From an uncultured Spirochaetaceae bacterium (lineage in GTDB: Bacteria; Spirochaetota; Spirochaetia; Sphaerochaetales; Sphaerochaetaceae): 45,595 nt of DNA. Location of the stretch: NCBI GenBank assembly GCA_944389155.1, contig CALXLI010000098.1:1-45595 (forward strand), written 5' to 3'. Below the pieces are notes generated by a model. It had not been told where the DNA came from and made no database searches. It worked only from the letters and a program-made list of their open reading frames with translations. Below are positions 35,101-43,252 of the stretch, one piece after another; the stretch's first letter is position 1; each line of letters begins with the position of its first letter. The position numbers and the translations under genes were made by a program.

Positions 35101-36111
35101 GTTGAGATTGTATCGATGCACGGAGCTGCCGAGAGCGAGAATGCATTCCCTGCCTATCTCCATACGATGGGACCACGCTCTGGAGAGAATACAATGCAAG
35201 GAGGCCTTGCGGAAGGTCTTGTGTTCGGTGTTGTCGGGAATACCGATCATCATAGCTCATCTCCAGGAAGCTATGGCTCGGGCCGAACTGGGCTTTGGGC
35301 AGTAGGAAAGGATAGGGAGAGCATCTGGAAGGCGCTTCTGGAAAAGCATACCGTAGCTTTGACCGGAGACAGGATCGAGACTGCGTTCTTCCTGAATGGA
35401 AAGACATTCGGAAGCATCGTTGAGGTATCAGATAGCGTGGATGTTGATCTGTATCTTCTTGCAAGGTCCAGGCTTTCACGTGTAGAGATCATCCAGGATG
35501 GAGAGGTCGTGCTGAGCGAAAGCAGCTTCAGGCCGAATCATGGGGATATCAAGCTGTATGACTTTGCAGTAGGCTGGGGCGGAAGAGGCAAGCTCTGCGA
35601 ATGGACTGTGACACTCACTGTAAGCGGTGCTGACCTTAAGGATGTGCAGCCGAGGCTGAAAGGTGAGATGATCGTTGATCCTCTTGCCAAGTCAAAAGAT
35701 GATGGATATGTCCCTAAAGTTGAAAGAAAGGCAAATTCGATTGTCCTGAAAGCCCGGACAGATGGAAATCCGACCCCGACGACTGATTGTACGCAGGGAT
35801 TCTCTTTCTCTGTTGAGCGCAATTCTGAGTACAGCATAGCCATAGACGTGGTGTGTGAGTATGAAGGCAAGAAGGTTGAAAGGCATTATTCATATGATTC
35901 TGCAGCCTTATCCAAAGGCAGTGCTGCAGAGTACATAGACGGCTTTGTTTCACCTGCGCTGCTTCTTTCCAGGGAGATGGACAGTGCAGAGTGCTCTTAT
36001 GAGCTTCATCGTTCATTTGATGTCAGGAAAGATGGCTATATGTACGTAAGGGCAACCGAGGAGAGAGGTGACGAGGTCTGGACGACGCCGATATGGGTAA
36101 GGAGGAAATGA
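32128..36111 (+). CDS. Large multidomain protein: carbohydrate-active-like toroid fused to a PHP/DUF3604-like hydrolase
   Basis: 1,327 residues without signal peptide. The N-terminal ~180 residues are a beta-sandwich resembling sugar-binding modules (LWTYGAVDVWVNGEKW near 97). Residues ~280-560 are helical, like an alpha/alpha toroid of lyases or hydrolases, with the motif WSENHSLLFYSS (S382-E383-N384-H385) and YGFEEFLSTVY. A beta-rich stretch follows to ~780. From ~826 a metal-hydrolase domain of the PHP/DUF3604 type begins: GDVHNHSG (D831, H833, H835), SVTGHFAW (H864), SYEYHSFD (E918), PIPHHIGY (H968, H969), SMHGAAE (H998) and GNTDHHSSSPGSYGSG (D1040-H1042). The last ~200 residues are beta-rich. 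Substrate probably an imported oligosaccharide, but the reaction cannot be named. It is last in the system 2 operon. Confidence 0.75.
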   Translation: MSKFIDRFMVTDVTERPYVDDSNDKDQLRYENYLRSRIAVRNIEYPGPFSDDGSWHFYYSHGDYFVDFSTFYSTLSYIAFDAVSQLEAEEDCVRHMTLWTYGAVDVWVNGEKWAEVAVPVCEPVTKREFSAKLKKGANEIYVRLQNLGVRDTRNLFAIEVMEDEGVSFTIPQSAEKDELLSAAAFLDGTTMQDGCIMFPCRRSGVSIGCDSGSPDIAKVISKTVWVDASDVISWKMHDDCYIYHIKLSVGNETLRRTIENIASVKPVYSGASSWEDNFRRKLAAIASVEGLSRGGKFGFYIQNILARKALGIENPNDRAYFMTTLDQIESRFDCSDFLVSGVIRYLKNYSVDPELKARIDEVLLGYRYWMTMEGSDAMCFWSENHSLLFYSSAMLVGAMYPDSYFTRAKMTGRELEAFGRTLVSQWFDDFEEYGFEEFLSTVYMNVTFACLLNIIDYADKDISERARKAADLMLEELSLHTFRGAIVAPMGRVYRSVIYPTMQGAASLMNLVNPDVPTSFGEGWLSYYATSSYAIPDRLVSLMNDAVDSVYSTGNALISIRKSNDYILTSVQSPRLDGKGRWTNVMLSGKRASEESHEYTKSFNERFHGTTYFEPGVYGYQQHMWSAALSAEALVFVNHPGAFSDSSSSRPGYWYGNGVMPAIRQDGRMLGAVYSIPLTHPVPFTHIFLPECKFDEIRKDGSWIFLRKGNGFLALWISGDAVPYNDQLFDSELRVYDREAAYFVFAGSVAEDSSFPAFIDKAKSLSPVFDRKERTLAVSGRIFTSFADSSDRTQYVEGIKPLTLSEVFSSSLAAKPEERNWIENHQLLLGDVHNHSGISYGHGTLERAIAFAGGQLDFFSVTGHFAWPDMDKEGMRIPDEVKAYHREGFAKLRRVWPEYLKAMAASESLGLVPFASYEYHSFDYGDYTVVAKAIDEKLPADPEGEDNRLSELVASNDPGKSGLLPIPHHIGYKEGYRGISWKRFNQNASPLVEIVSMHGAAESENAFPAYLHTMGPRSGENTMQGGLAEGLVFGVVGNTDHHSSSPGSYGSGRTGLWAVGKDRESIWKALLEKHTVALTGDRIETAFFLNGKTFGSIVEVSDSVDVDLYLLARSRLSRVEIIQDGEVVLSESSFRPNHGDIKLYDFAVGWGGRGKLCEWTVTLTVSGADLKDVQPRLKGEMIVDPLAKSKDDGYVPKVERKANSIVLKARTDGNPTPTTDCTQGFSFSVERNSEYSIAIDVVCEYEGKKVERHYSYDSAALSKGSAAEYIDGFVSPALLLSREMDSAECSYELHRSFDVRKDGYMYVRATEERGDEVWTTPIWVRRK

Positions 36112-36114
36112 GCG

Positions 36115-36132
36115 CAGGAGCATCAGCTCCTG
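36115..36132. terminator. Hairpin shared by two convergent genes
   Basis: CAGGAGC-ATCA-GCTCCTG, a perfect seven-base-pair stem, sits between the fusion-protein stop and the response-regulator stop and includes the latter's last codons. There is no strong T-tract on either side, so termination efficiency is uncertain. Confidence 0.45.
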
Positions 36133-37706
36133 TGGCTGTTCTGATATGTTGATGGCGAGACTCCGGTGATTTTCTTGAATACCTTCGAGAAATAGAACTG
36201 TGATTCAAAGCCAAGGCTTGTCGCAACCTCGTATATCATGGCATTTGGATCTGAGAGAAGCTGCTTTGCCTTCTTTATCTTTGCATTGTTGACATAGTCG
36301 ACAAAGCTTATGGAGGCATAGCGGCTGAAGAGCGAGGACAGATAGCCTTGGCTATAGCCGAATATCGAAGCAACTGATGTCAGCGTGAGTTTTTCAGATA
36401 CGTTCTCATCGATGTATGTCTGTATCCGCTGTACAGTCTGCATCCTGTAATCCTGCTTCTTCTCGTTGAATATCTGCCTGAATCCAGCTGCAAACTTCGT
36501 AAGCCATTGCGCTATCTCATCTGTATTGCATGCCTGATAAAGCGAACGGTATGAATATGGATTCCTGCTGTCGCGGAAGATTCTCATCAGGCTGCTTTCC
36601 GCTTCAGGCGCCAGGTTTATAGCCATATAAAGCATTGTGCTTGCTGCATCCATTGCAAGAACCCGGCTGATTGCCTTGCTCTTCATCTCTTCTACGGCTT
36701 TCATTATCTCACTCTCAAGAAGAACGCCATCAAGCTCTTCGAATGCTTTTGTAATAAGAGCTGTATCCAGGATAAGCTTCTCCTCTGATATATCATGCGC
36801 ATGATCGTAGAATACGATGTGGCTTGACTTCTTGGTGTCCTCTCTTGCAACGAGCTTTGCCTTGGCAAATGACTCGGAAAGAAGGTTTATATTGTCCACA
36901 AGCGGGCCGCAATAGGCAAAAGCCTCAAGCGACAGGTAGTTCTTAAGGCTTTCGAAGCTTGCCTTGAATGCAGAGTGCAGATAGCTTCTATACCCTGATC
37001 TGCTTTCTTCCCTGAATGGTATTATCACAGCTATGTATGCTATATCGAGCTGGACGATATGGCAGGGGATATAGCGTTCAGCTGTCTCTTTTATCAGATG
37101 GCATGCGCTTGAGTAAAGGCTGATCATCTGATCCTTCCCAAGTTCGAGAAGCGATGGGATTGTCACATATGCAACGGAGAAGGAATCATCCTGGTTCATA
37201 TTGAGGCCGATCTCATCAGGTGTGAATGCTGCCTGTTCAATCGAGAACAGCTTCCTCATCAGGAACTGTTCCTGCAGCATCTTCATTTCATTGAATGTAC
37301 TGCCTTCGCTGCTGCCTTTTATTTCCTCTATCTTCTTCTTTGCCCTTCGGAGAGCAGCCTTCAGCTGTTCAGGTTCAAGCTCAAGCTTTACAAGATAGTC
37401 TATTGCATCAAGGCCGATAGCCTGCTTCACAAGCGAGAATTCCTCGAAGGAGGTGAGGAATATAAAAAGCGGAAGCTCTCGTTTTTCCTCTTTTATCCTC
37501 TCAAGGACTTCCATGCCGCTTGCAATCGGCATCTTTATATCTGTGATGACAAGATCCGGACTGAGTTTCTCTATATCCTCAAGGAGCGCTTTCCCGTTTC
37601 TGGCCTGCGCTATGATCTCAAAACCCTCTTGCTGCCAGTCTATCAGTTCCCTCAGCCCTATAAGGACCAAAGGCTCGTCATCTGCAATAAGGATGCGATA
37701 GCTCAT
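36123..37706 (-). CDS. Response regulator, AraC-type (YesN-like), second pair
   Basis: 527 residues. Receiver with RILIADDEPLVLIGLREL and phospho-acceptor D56 in DLVITDIKM, long helical middle, and AraC/XylS DNA-binding domain at about 425-525 (TLTSVASIFGYSQGYLSSLF then LGFESQFYFSKVFKKITGVS). Its start overlaps the stop of the kinase gene by four bases (ATGA). It probably controls the importer operon starting at 39604, where three phased copies of GATTTT(C/A)CAT lie upstream. Confidence 0.9.
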   Translation of the reverse strand: MSYRILIADDEPLVLIGLRELIDWQQEGFEIIAQARNGKALLEDIEKLSPDLVITDIKMPIASGMEVLERIKEEKRELPLFIFLTSFEEFSLVKQAIGLDAIDYLVKLELEPEQLKAALRRAKKKIEEIKGSSEGSTFNEMKMLQEQFLMRKLFSIEQAAFTPDEIGLNMNQDDSFSVAYVTIPSLLELGKDQMISLYSSACHLIKETAERYIPCHIVQLDIAYIAVIIPFREESRSGYRSYLHSAFKASFESLKNYLSLEAFAYCGPLVDNINLLSESFAKAKLVAREDTKKSSHIVFYDHAHDISEEKLILDTALITKAFEELDGVLLESEIMKAVEEMKSKAISRVLAMDAASTMLYMAINLAPEAESSLMRIFRDSRNPYSYRSLYQACNTDEIAQWLTKFAAGFRQIFNEKKQDYRMQTVQRIQTYIDENVSEKLTLTSVASIFGYSQGYLSSLFSRYASISFVDYVNNAKIKKAKQLLSDPNAMIYEVATSLGFESQFYFSKVFKKITGVSPSTYQNSHRS

Positions 37707-39415
37707 TCTTTGCCGCCTTTCTCTATTCTTATCCTGCAGACTGTACCTGCACCGCTCCAGCTTTCAATTGAAAGGCTTGCCATTCCACCAAGGGAATAAT
37801 CAAGTCTCTGCTTTACGTTCTCTATCCCTATATTCTTGAAGACTCCATCACCTTTCCTTGCCTCTGCCGTCTGAAATCCTGTGCCGTTGTCTGCTATCAT
37901 TATGATAGCATGGTTTTCATAATCCCTTGCTGAAATAACCAAAGCTCCCGTTCCTTTTGGTTCTATGCCATGGAAGATCGCGTTCTCGACAAGCGGCTGC
38001 AGCGTGAACCGCGGAAGCTTTATTCCCTCGCAATCCTTGTCTATTGATTTAACGTAGCTTATCGTATTCCCGTATCTGTATTTCATGATGACCATATAGT
38101 CATCGATGAATGCCACCTCGTCAGAAAGGGTTGCCATGCTTTCATCTTTCTTCGATATATTCTTCATCACCCTCGCAAGAGCCGTGATCATCTCCTCAAT
38201 GCCCTCTGCTCCCTGCAGCTTTGCCATCCATCTTATTGAATTGAACGTGTTGTATAGAAAGTGTGGGTTTATCTGATTCTGCAGCATCCTGTATTCAAGC
38301 TCAAGCTTTGTCTTTTCATCCTGCACTCTCTTGTCCATCAGGTCTGTCACTTCTCCGGAAAGCTTGTTTATCCCACGCCCTATGAGGCCGAACTCATCGT
38401 CTGTATTGATGGTTTCATCGATGCTGAAATCACTATGCTGGATTCTTTCGATCCTTGCAGATAGCTTTCTGATCGGGCGGTATATGGCTCTGTTGAGATA
38501 CAGGTAGAGAATGATTGCAACAGCAGCGGAGAGCAGCGCAAGGGTTGCTGCCAGGAATGCAAGAGGTGATGGAGAGTAGGTGAAGATGGATGGAGTATTG
38601 AAGGCTTCTGTGATGGTGATCTCATCAGCGCGTATCTTTATGCAATACCTTCCGCCATCTTTATAGACAACGCTGTTGTTGATCTCAAGGAATGCTTCAT
38701 GCTCTTCATCCATCGCAGCATCTATCCGCATTATGCTGTTGTCTCCTACACGGTACCCAACCCCTTCTGTGCTGAAATAAAGCTCTGAATTATCGATGCG
38801 CTGATAGGCATAGAGGTTTGAAAGCAGACGATCTATGCTTACTGCGGCATATATATAGCCGAGCGTAAGACCGTTGTTGTAGTTGATTATAGGGGAGAGG
38901 ATGCTTATGACCAGAACATCTCCGTAAGAGAGCTCTGAGAAATATGGCGCTGAGAAATCCCTGTCTGAGATATCAAGATGCTGTGCTTCCCTTAGAAGAT
39001 AATCCTGTCGCAGAGGCCGGCCCTCGCTTATTGAGTTCGAGCCTACCTGTATGAACTCTGAGAAGCTGCTGTCTGTCACTATGAAGCGGTCAATGACTGA
39101 GAACGATGGGTTTGACTGGATCATATCCGAAAACGATTCATAGTATGTACGGAGCGGCCTGTCTCCATATGTGAGTATGCCTTTCAGCTCGTTATCGATC
39201 GCGATTCTTGTCACGAGGGCCTTTATGTTGTCAAGGGATCTTTCCATATCGCTTGCGATCAGGCCTAGGGAGATTGAGAGATTCTGGCTTGTGTTCTCAA
39301 GCGCATAGCTGTTCGCAACAGTCCATATAGTGAATGAGTATGCGAAGAGAAATACAATGAGAAGCAGCAAGCTGATGATTATTATCCGTGCCCTGACTGA
39401 GTGTAATATCCCCAT
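37703..39415 (-). CDS. Sensor histidine kinase, YesM type, second pair
   Basis: About 570 residues. The first membrane span follows almost at once (RARIIIISLLLLIVFLFAYS). Then comes a large extracytoplasmic sensor and a second span near residue 290 (LAFLAATLALLSAAVAIILY). A HAMP-like segment, the phospho-acceptor box QINPHFLYNTFNSIRW, LVENAIFHGI and IADNGTGF complete the kinase. The open frame extends to 39493, but that start lies within the repeat array upstream of the binding-protein gene. I prefer ATG 39415, directly before the membrane span, though its ribosome-binding site is poor. The kinase is the first gene of its two-gene operon, divergent from system 3. Confidence 0.87.
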   Translation of the reverse strand: MGILHSVRARIIIISLLLLIVFLFAYSFTIWTVANSYALENTSQNLSISLGLIASDMERSLDNIKALVTRIAIDNELKGILTYGDRPLRTYYESFSDMIQSNPSFSVIDRFIVTDSSFSEFIQVGSNSISEGRPLRQDYLLREAQHLDISDRDFSAPYFSELSYGDVLVISILSPIINYNNGLTLGYIYAAVSIDRLLSNLYAYQRIDNSELYFSTEGVGYRVGDNSIMRIDAAMDEEHEAFLEINNSVVYKDGGRYCIKIRADEITITEAFNTPSIFTYSPSPLAFLAATLALLSAAVAIILYLYLNRAIYRPIRKLSARIERIQHSDFSIDETINTDDEFGLIGRGINKLSGEVTDLMDKRVQDEKTKLELEYRMLQNQINPHFLYNTFNSIRWMAKLQGAEGIEEMITALARVMKNISKKDESMATLSDEVAFIDDYMVIMKYRYGNTISYVKSIDKDCEGIKLPRFTLQPLVENAIFHGIEPKGTGALVISARDYENHAIIMIADNGTGFQTAEARKGDGVFKNIGIENVKQRLDYSLGGMASLSIESWSGAGTVCRIRIEKGGKE

Positions 39416-39483
39416 TCCTGTATTATTTGCCACAACGTTTTGCATAGCAAGCGTACACTGGAAGAAATTGCATGGTATTGGAA

Positions 39484-39546
39484 GATTTTCCATGCTGCCT
39501 GTTGTTTTCTGTGAAGATTTTCCATCAACTGGCGCAGATTTTACAT
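39484..39546 (+). promoter_or_regulatory. Three helically phased direct repeats, candidate response-regulator sites
   Basis: GATTTTCCAT at 39484-39493 and 39516-39525 (within the longer repeat GAAGATTTTCCAT), and GATTTTACAT at 39537-39546. The start-to-start spacings are 32 and 21 bp, close to three and two turns of DNA. They lie in the divergent region between the sensor kinase and the binding-protein gene. AraC-type regulators bind tandem direct repeats on one face of the helix, so the response regulator at 36123-37706 is the likely ligand. Confidence 0.6.
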
Positions 39547-39603
39547 GTTGAAATCAAAAAACTGCCAATACGATTAATCAAAAACAGCTTTAGGAGGAAA
39601 TAT

Positions 39604-40881
39604 ATGAAAAAGGCACTATCTGTGCTTCTTATAGCTTTGCTTTCCATTTCATCTGCATTCGCAGGCGGAAGCCGGGAGTCAAGCTCTGATGGAACAACTC
39701 TTACATGGGCGGTCTGGGATTACGCCACAACTCCATATTACGATGCGCTTATAAATGCATATGAAGCGGCACATCCTGATGTTGATGTCGAGGTTATTGA
39801 CTTGGGGTCTGCAGATTACCAGACAGCGTTGCAGATCCAGCTTTCAGGCGGCGGCAGTGATTTTGATGTTGTCGCAGTCAAGGATATCCCAGGATACAAC
39901 AACCTTGTCAAAGCGGGGCTTCTTGTAGATCTTTCCCCTCTTGCGGCTGCTGATGGAATCGATACATCCATCTATGGAGGAATTGTAGAGCAGGTATCTG
40001 TCGGCGACAGCTTCTACGAGCTTCCTTTCAGAAGTGATTTCTGGGTGCTTTTCTATAACAAGGATCTCTTTGATGCAGCTGGTGTTCCTTATCCAGACAA
40101 TGATATGACATTCGAGGAATATGATGCGCTTGCACGTTCCCTTACCAGCGGCAGCGGATCTTCCAAGGTTTACGGTGCGCATTATCATACTTGGAGAAGC
40201 GCTATCCAGCTCTTTGGAATCCTTGATGGCCAGCATCAGATTACAGATGGCGGCGATTACAGCTATCTTGCTCCTTATTATGAGATGGCTCTTTCCCAGC
40301 AGAGAGATGGTATCTGCCAGGACTATGCAACGCTCAAGACAAGCAATATCCATTACACTGGCGTATTCTACAACGAGTCCGTTGCTATGATGAACATGGG
40401 GTCATGGTTCATCGCATCGCTCATCGCAGCTAACCAGTCAGGTCAGTCAGATGCTCAGAATTGGGGTATTGTGAAGTATCCTCATGCAGAAGGCGTTGAA
40501 CCAGGCACGACTCTCGGAACAATCACAGCGCTTGCAATCCCTGCCGGAACAGAACAGCAGGATGCTGCATGGGATTTCGTTAAGTTCGTATGCGGAGTTG
40601 AGGGGGCAGAGGTCCTCGCTGGAACTGGCAACTTCCCAGCTGTCACCAACGATGAGATCAACAACATCATCGCATCAATGGAAGGATTCCCTCAGGATCA
40701 GAATTCAAAGGATGCTCTCTCTGTTTCACAGCTCTATCTTGAGATGCCTCTCCATGACAAGAGCGCGGAGATCGAGGTTGTCCTCAATGAGTATCATGAC
40801 CAGATCATGACAGAGAACATGAGCATTGCTGATGGCCTTGCAGAAATGGGTAGGAGGGTTGACGAAGTCCTCGCCAACTGA
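39604..40881 (+). CDS. Extracellular carbohydrate-binding protein of an ABC importer (system 3)
   Basis: 425 residues with signal peptide MKKALSVLLIALLSISSAFA followed by GGSRESS, again without lipobox cysteine. Typical family-1 features are LTWAVWDYATTPYYDALINA, the FRSDFWVLFYNKDLFDAAGV hinge-strand region and MMNMGSWFIASLIAA. ATG 39604 follows AGGAGG; a frame extension upstream to 39472 crosses the operator repeats and is rejected. It heads a three-gene importer operon under probable control of the divergent kinase/regulator pair. Confidence 0.88.
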   Translation: MKKALSVLLIALLSISSAFAGGSRESSSDGTTLTWAVWDYATTPYYDALINAYEAAHPDVDVEVIDLGSADYQTALQIQLSGGGSDFDVVAVKDIPGYNNLVKAGLLVDLSPLAAADGIDTSIYGGIVEQVSVGDSFYELPFRSDFWVLFYNKDLFDAAGVPYPDNDMTFEEYDALARSLTSGSGSSKVYGAHYHTWRSAIQLFGILDGQHQITDGGDYSYLAPYYEMALSQQRDGICQDYATLKTSNIHYTGVFYNESVAMMNMGSWFIASLIAANQSGQSDAQNWGIVKYPHAEGVEPGTTLGTITALAIPAGTEQQDAAWDFVKFVCGVEGAEVLAGTGNFPAVTNDEINNIIASMEGFPQDQNSKDALSVSQLYLEMPLHDKSAEIEVVLNEYHDQIMTENMSIADGLAEMGRRVDEVLAN

Positions 40882-40894
40882 TGAAGAATGACGG

Positions 40895-40928
40895 ATTCAG
40901 CCGCTTCCTCTGCGGCTGGATTCTTTTT
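40895..40928 (+). terminator. Terminator between binding-protein and permease genes (system 3)
   Basis: Ten-base-pair stem ATTCAGCCGC (40895-40904) with GCGGCTGGAT (40912-40921), one G-U pair, seven-base loop, then TCTTTTTC. As in the other two systems it separates binding protein from permeases. Confidence 0.85.
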
Positions 40929-40941
40929 CAATAGGTGTTTT

Positions 40942-41904
40942 ATGAATAATAAAAAGGAGAATATACCAGCTTTCACTGCTGATGGACTGCCTATAGACCG
41001 CAGTATAAAGATAGTGAAGACGAAGGCTGCGAAGAGGGCAGAGATCAAGCTGAATCTTATCGCTTATTCCTTTTTGGCTCCGAACTTCATCGGCTTTGCA
41101 GTCTTTACGCTTGTACCTATTGTCTTTGCGTTTGCCTTGGCTTTCCTGAACTGGAACGGCAATACTGCGATGACATGGGCCGGGCTGGATAATTTCAGAT
41201 ACATATTCTCGAATGAGATGTTCCTTGCATCGCTGCGAAATACATTCGTCTATACGATCGGAACTGTACCGCTGACGCTTGTTGTCTCGCTTTTCCTTGC
41301 GATTGTGCTTAATCAGAAGCTGAAAGGACGTAACTTCTTCAGGACTGTCTCATTCTTTCCATACGTTGGATCGCTTGTTGCTATAACAGCTGTATGGAAC
41401 ATGCTTTTCAATCCATCAATGGGGCCTATAAACGAGATGCTCAGGGCACTTGGTGTTGAGAATCCTCCTCGCTGGATTGCAGATAACGATTGGGCAATGT
41501 TCACCATCGTTCTCTTCTCGATCTGGAAGTATATGGGCTACTACATGGTAATATATCTCGCAGGGCTTCAGGGAATAAATACAGAGCTTTATGAAGCATC
41601 ATCTATTGATGGTGTTAATACCTGGCAGAAATTCTGGTATATAACGCTTCCACAGCTGAAGAACACGACATTCTTCATCCTGATAATGCTTACTATACAG
41701 TGTTTCAAGGTCTACGACATCGTATATATGCTTGCAGGAGCTGGCTCTGGAGCTCTCTCGGAAGCAACAACTGTTCTCGTCTATGAGATATACAACAGCG
41801 CATTCAGGTACTGGAGGCTTGGTGTTGCATCAGCTGAGGCCCTTGTGCTGTTCGCGATAGTCCTTGCCGTAACGATCATCCAGTTCAGGCTGGATAAGGA
41901 ATAA
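40942..41904 (+). CDS. ABC carbohydrate permease, MalF/UgpA type (system 3)
   Basis: 320 residues. A charged cytoplasmic N-terminal tail of ~45 residues precedes the first span (FLAPNFIGFAVFTLVPIVFA). The coupling loop is EASSIDGVNTWQKFWYITLP. ATG 40942 follows AGGTG; an in-frame ATG at 40888 lies within the intergenic hairpin and is unlikely. Confidence 0.87.
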   Translation: MNNKKENIPAFTADGLPIDRSIKIVKTKAAKRAEIKLNLIAYSFLAPNFIGFAVFTLVPIVFAFALAFLNWNGNTAMTWAGLDNFRYIFSNEMFLASLRNTFVYTIGTVPLTLVVSLFLAIVLNQKLKGRNFFRTVSFFPYVGSLVAITAVWNMLFNPSMGPINEMLRALGVENPPRWIADNDWAMFTIVLFSIWKYMGYYMVIYLAGLQGINTELYEASSIDGVNTWQKFWYITLPQLKNTTFFILIMLTIQCFKVYDIVYMLAGAGSGALSEATTVLVYEIYNSAFRYWRLGVASAEALVLFAIVLAVTIIQFRLDKE

Positions 41905-41916
41905 GGAGGAACGCAT

Positions 41917-42753
41917 ATGATGATTGAATCTACAGGACAGAAAATCCTACGTGTCCTTCTGTACGTCTTCCTTGTGATAATGGCAGCAGTGATGCTTCTG
42001 CCTTTCCTGTGGATGCTTTCGGCATCGCTTAAGCAGGATAGGGATGTATTCACATTTCCGATACAGTGGATTCCAGAGAATCCTGAATGGTCGAACTATA
42101 GCAGGATATGGACGCAGATACCGCTTCTTACGTACATATTCAATACATTCAAGCTCACGATCATCGTTACGCTTCTGCAGCTCTTCACGTCATCGTTTGC
42201 AGCTTATGCATTCTCAAAGCTGCGCTTCAAGCTGAGGAATACGCTCTTTCTGGGATACATAGCTACAATCGCTGTTCCATGGCAGGCATACATGGTTCCG
42301 CAGTTCATGATGCTTCGCGGCATGGGGCTTAACAATACGCACCTTGCAATCATAATACTTCAGGCTTTCAGTGCATTTGGAGTATTCATGATGAAGCAGT
42401 TCTATGAAGGCGTGCCTACAGAGCTCTGTGAAGCTGCGAGGATCGATGGCATGACTGAGTATGGTATCTATGCAAAGATCATGCTTCCGCTTGCCAAGCC
42501 AGCGCTTTCAACGCTCACGATATTCACATTCGTAAATACATGGAATGACTTCCTTGGTCCATATATCTACCTGACAAGGGATAGCCTGAAGACAATCCAG
42601 CTTGGGCTGAGAAGCTTTATCGGGCAGTATTCATCTGAGTATGGGCTTATCATGGCAGGAAGCGTCGTTACGATGATACCTGTGCTTGTCGTATTCCTCT
42701 CTCTCCAGAAGTACTTTGTAGAGGGAGTTGCAGCAAGCGGACTTAAAGGATAA
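41917..42753 (+). CDS. ABC carbohydrate permease, MalG/UgpE type (system 3)
   Basis: 278 residues, several membrane spans starting with VLLYVFLVIMAAVMLLPFLW, coupling loop EAARIDGMTEYGIYAKIMLP, and C-terminus FVEGVAASGLKG as usual for the family. AGGAGG precedes ATG 41917 by 8 bases; the adjacent ATG 41920 is an alternative. Confidence 0.88.
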   Translation: MMIESTGQKILRVLLYVFLVIMAAVMLLPFLWMLSASLKQDRDVFTFPIQWIPENPEWSNYSRIWTQIPLLTYIFNTFKLTIIVTLLQLFTSSFAAYAFSKLRFKLRNTLFLGYIATIAVPWQAYMVPQFMMLRGMGLNNTHLAIIILQAFSAFGVFMMKQFYEGVPTELCEAARIDGMTEYGIYAKIMLPLAKPALSTLTIFTFVNTWNDFLGPYIYLTRDSLKTIQLGLRSFIGQYSSEYGLIMAGSVVTMIPVLVVFLSLQKYFVEGVAASGLKG

Positions 42754-42967
42754 CCCATAGGCGAGGGCCTCTCGTGCGCTCAGGCTCTTGCCTTCTGTTT
42801 ATATGCTCCATCCTTCATATTGAATGCTTGGGGGCTTCTGTTTTGGTTTTCCATCATAAGTGCAATCTTGCGGAATGAAAGAAGTCGTCGATGTTTTCCC
42901 AAACAGCTTATTTTATTGCTTTTTATTTAAGATGTAATAGTATTATCAAATATAGGAGGATATTATT
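42754..42967. other. Intergenic stretch before the toxin-antitoxin pair
   Basis: 214 bp. The first ~40 bases are GC-rich with overlapping short inverted pairs (GGCGAGGGCCTCTCG region) that may form a weak terminator for system 3. The last ~70 bases are AT-rich with a promoter-like TTGCTT, 16-bp spacer and TAGTAT (about 42917-42944). No gene is seen. Confidence 0.35.
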
Positions 42968-43252
42968 ATGTCTCAGATGTCGACATACAGCATTAGAATG
43001 GACAGTGAACTCAAGAAGGCTTTCGATTCGGTATGTGAGGATTTTGGAATGTCCTCCACTACTGCGATAAACGTTTTTGCTAAGGCTGTAGTCCGGGAAC
43101 GCCGTATTCCGTTTGAAATCAAATCTGGCAATAGCGGGATGGATGCCTTTAACGCTCTGCGGCTGTCTGCCAAGAGAAATGGAATACAGGATATGAGTTT
43201 GGATGAGATCAATGATGAGATCATGCAGGCTAGGGAAGAAAACAGCGAATGA
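42968..43252 (+). CDS. RelB/DinJ-family antitoxin
   Basis: 94 residues. The N-terminal ribbon-helix-helix reads STYSIRMDSELKKAFDSVCE, then FGMSSTTAINVFAKAVVRER and the RIPFEIK tail typical of DinJ/RelB antitoxins. The C-terminal part, with SLDEINDEIMQAREE, should wrap the toxin. AGGAGG lies ahead of ATG 42968. The stop overlaps the toxin start (ATGA), the usual coupling in such pairs. It is expected to repress its own promoter. Confidence 0.88.
   Translation: MSQMSTYSIRMDSELKKAFDSVCEDFGMSSTTAINVFAKAVVRERRIPFEIKSGNSGMDAFNALRLSAKRNGIQDMSLDEINDEIMQAREENSE

Noticed and set aside
39472-39603. N-terminal extension of the system 3 binding protein
   Set aside because: The signal peptide starts at 39604 after AGGAGG; the extension covers the operator repeats.
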